The notes under the pieces were generated by a model that was not told the DNA's origin, ran no database searches, and saw only the letters and a program-made list of their open reading frames with translations. This document shows, in pieces, positions 6,702 through 7,512 of a stretch of 7,512 bases of DNA. The DNA is from Methylovirgula sp. (lineage in GTDB: Bacteria; Pseudomonadota; Alphaproteobacteria; Rhizobiales; Beijerinckiaceae): assembly GCA_030044485.1 (NCBI GenBank), contig JASHVQ010000150.1:1-7512 (forward strand), read 5' to 3'. Every line of letters begins with the position of its first letter. Position 1 is the stretch's first letter. A program made the position numbers and the translations under genes.

Positions 6702-7493
6702 ATGCCGTTGCCTATGATCGCCTTTCTCACCAGCCAGCCGCTTTGGGTCTCGGGCCTCATCGTCGTCGGGCTGACGACGCTGATCTCGATGTGCGCGCCG
6801 CCGCTCGTGCGCCGCTTCGTGAAGCTCGAAAAGCTCGAGCCCAACAACGAAGTCGCCGGCTTCAAATTCGCCACCGTCGGCGTGCTCTATGCCGTCTTTC
6901 TGGCTTTCGCGATCATTCTCGTCTGGCAGAAATACAGCGATGCCGAAGCAACCGTCGTCAAAGAGGCGGGCGCGGCGGCGACGCTCTATCATCTCTCGCC
7001 GGGGGTCGGCGCGGCGCCGGGGGCGACGCTGCGCGCCTCGCTCACCAATTATCTCAAGGTTGTCATTGCCGAAGAATGGCCGGCTATGGAACACGGCCGC
7101 GAAAGCAATTCGGCCCATGAGGCGCTCAAAGGAGTCTATTCCGCGGTTCTGGCGGCCGATGGTCCCGATCTGCGCGACAGCGCGCTCATGGCGGAGATTT
7201 TCTATCAGCTCGACCAGATGACGCAGGCAAGGCGCGCCCGGCTTCTCGCGGCGGAAGGCTTTGTGCCGTCCATCGTGTGGATCGTGCTCTTTGGCGGCGC
7301 CGCCTTGACGATCGCCTTTGCGAGCTTCTTCGGCAGCCGCAACTTGCGCGCGCAGACGATCATGATGGGCCTTTTGTCGATTCTCGTCTTCGCCGAACTG
7401 CTGATCGTGGTTGCTATCGATTATCCGTTCACCGGAACCGTCAAAGTCGATCCCCGGGCTTTCACCGAAGTGCTGATCGATCACGCCAAATGA
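6702..7493 (+). CDS. DUF4239 (bestrophin-like) membrane protein
   Basis: The 263-residue inner-membrane protein has four hydrophobic spans near residues 14-32, 57-75, 189-210 and 218-239. Spans 1-2 and 3-4 form hairpins around a soluble central region (about 76-185). The pattern fits the DUF4239 family, sometimes called bestrophin-like. Supporting features are FATVGVLYAVFLAFAIILVW followed by QKYSDAEATVVKEAGAA at the end of span 2, RRARLL before span 3, and DYPFTG then KVDPRAF after span 4. The biochemical role of the family is not established, and channel activity should not be assumed from the nickname. ATG 6702 has GGGG four bases upstream of it and a second ATG lies at 6714, so the start could be four codons later. 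It is monocistronic as far as seen; the stop TGA is 19 bases from the window end. Confidence 0.85.
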   Translation: MPLPMIAFLTSQPLWVSGLIVVGLTTLISMCAPPLVRRFVKLEKLEPNNEVAGFKFATVGVLYAVFLAFAIILVWQKYSDAEATVVKEAGAAATLYHLSPGVGAAPGATLRASLTNYLKVVIAEEWPAMEHGRESNSAHEALKGVYSAVLAADGPDLRDSALMAEIFYQLDQMTQARRARLLAAEGFVPSIVWIVLFGGAALTIAFASFFGSRNLRAQTIMMGLLSILVFAELLIVVAIDYPFTGTVKVDPRAFTEVLIDHAK

Positions 7494-7512
7494 GTTGCAC
7501 GATCAGCTTTCG

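Noticed and set aside
6690..7484. Minus-strand open frame of 264 codons opposite the DUF4239 gene
   Set aside because: Codon-on-codon register with the DUF4239 gene. The translation is charged and repetitive (Arg, Asp, His) with no membrane or domain pattern.

Overview
The window reads as a high-GC alphaproteobacterial chromosome, most likely Rhizobiales. Support comes from the protein sequences (an FtsK, a P-II protein, a CnoX-type thioredoxin and an alphaproteobacterial-style Trm112 protein), the codon usage, and regulatory motifs typical of the class. A Beijerinckiaceae/Methylocystaceae-like genome is a guess; the genus cannot be fixed by reading. The content is core rather than accessory: there is no insertion sequence, CRISPR array, prophage or defence island.

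Left part, minus strand (1-5875). In transcription order (right to left) this holds cnoX (thioredoxin with helical repeats), a LON substrate-binding-domain protein, a short Trm112-family protein, tesB (acyl-CoA thioesterase II), glnK (P-II nitrogen signal protein) and ftsK (DNA translocase, cut by the left edge a little before its stop). The first four are tightly packed (65, 16 and 7 bp gaps) and look like one transcript. A 24-bp perfect tandem duplication fills most of the 65-bp gap and supplies the ribosome binding site of the LON gene. glnK sits behind a 153-bp gap with a good sigma-54-type promoter, so it can probably be expressed separately under nitrogen limitation. ftsK sits behind a 184-bp gap with a full CtrA-type motif, suggesting cell-cycle control. 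From memory, many Rhizobiales have amtB between glnK and ftsK; it is absent here.

Right part (5876-7512). The 253 bp from 5876 to 6128 hold the upstream region of cnoX on the minus strand and a sigma-70-like promoter for a plus-strand tRNA-Gly(GCC). The tRNA is followed by an 8-bp-stem inverted repeat and a partial copy of its own 3' end. Converging on it from the right is a 70-codon minus-strand gene for a small single-span membrane or exported protein with a strong ribosome binding site and no recognised family. The 212 bp from 6490 to 6701 separate it from a divergent plus-strand DUF4239 membrane protein (6702-7493). The last 19 bases hold nothing I can call.

No clearly new multi-gene system is visible. 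The items most worth a second look are the unrecognised 70-residue protein, the tandem repeat carrying a start/stop overlap before the LON gene, the separate control of glnK and ftsK, and the missing amtB.
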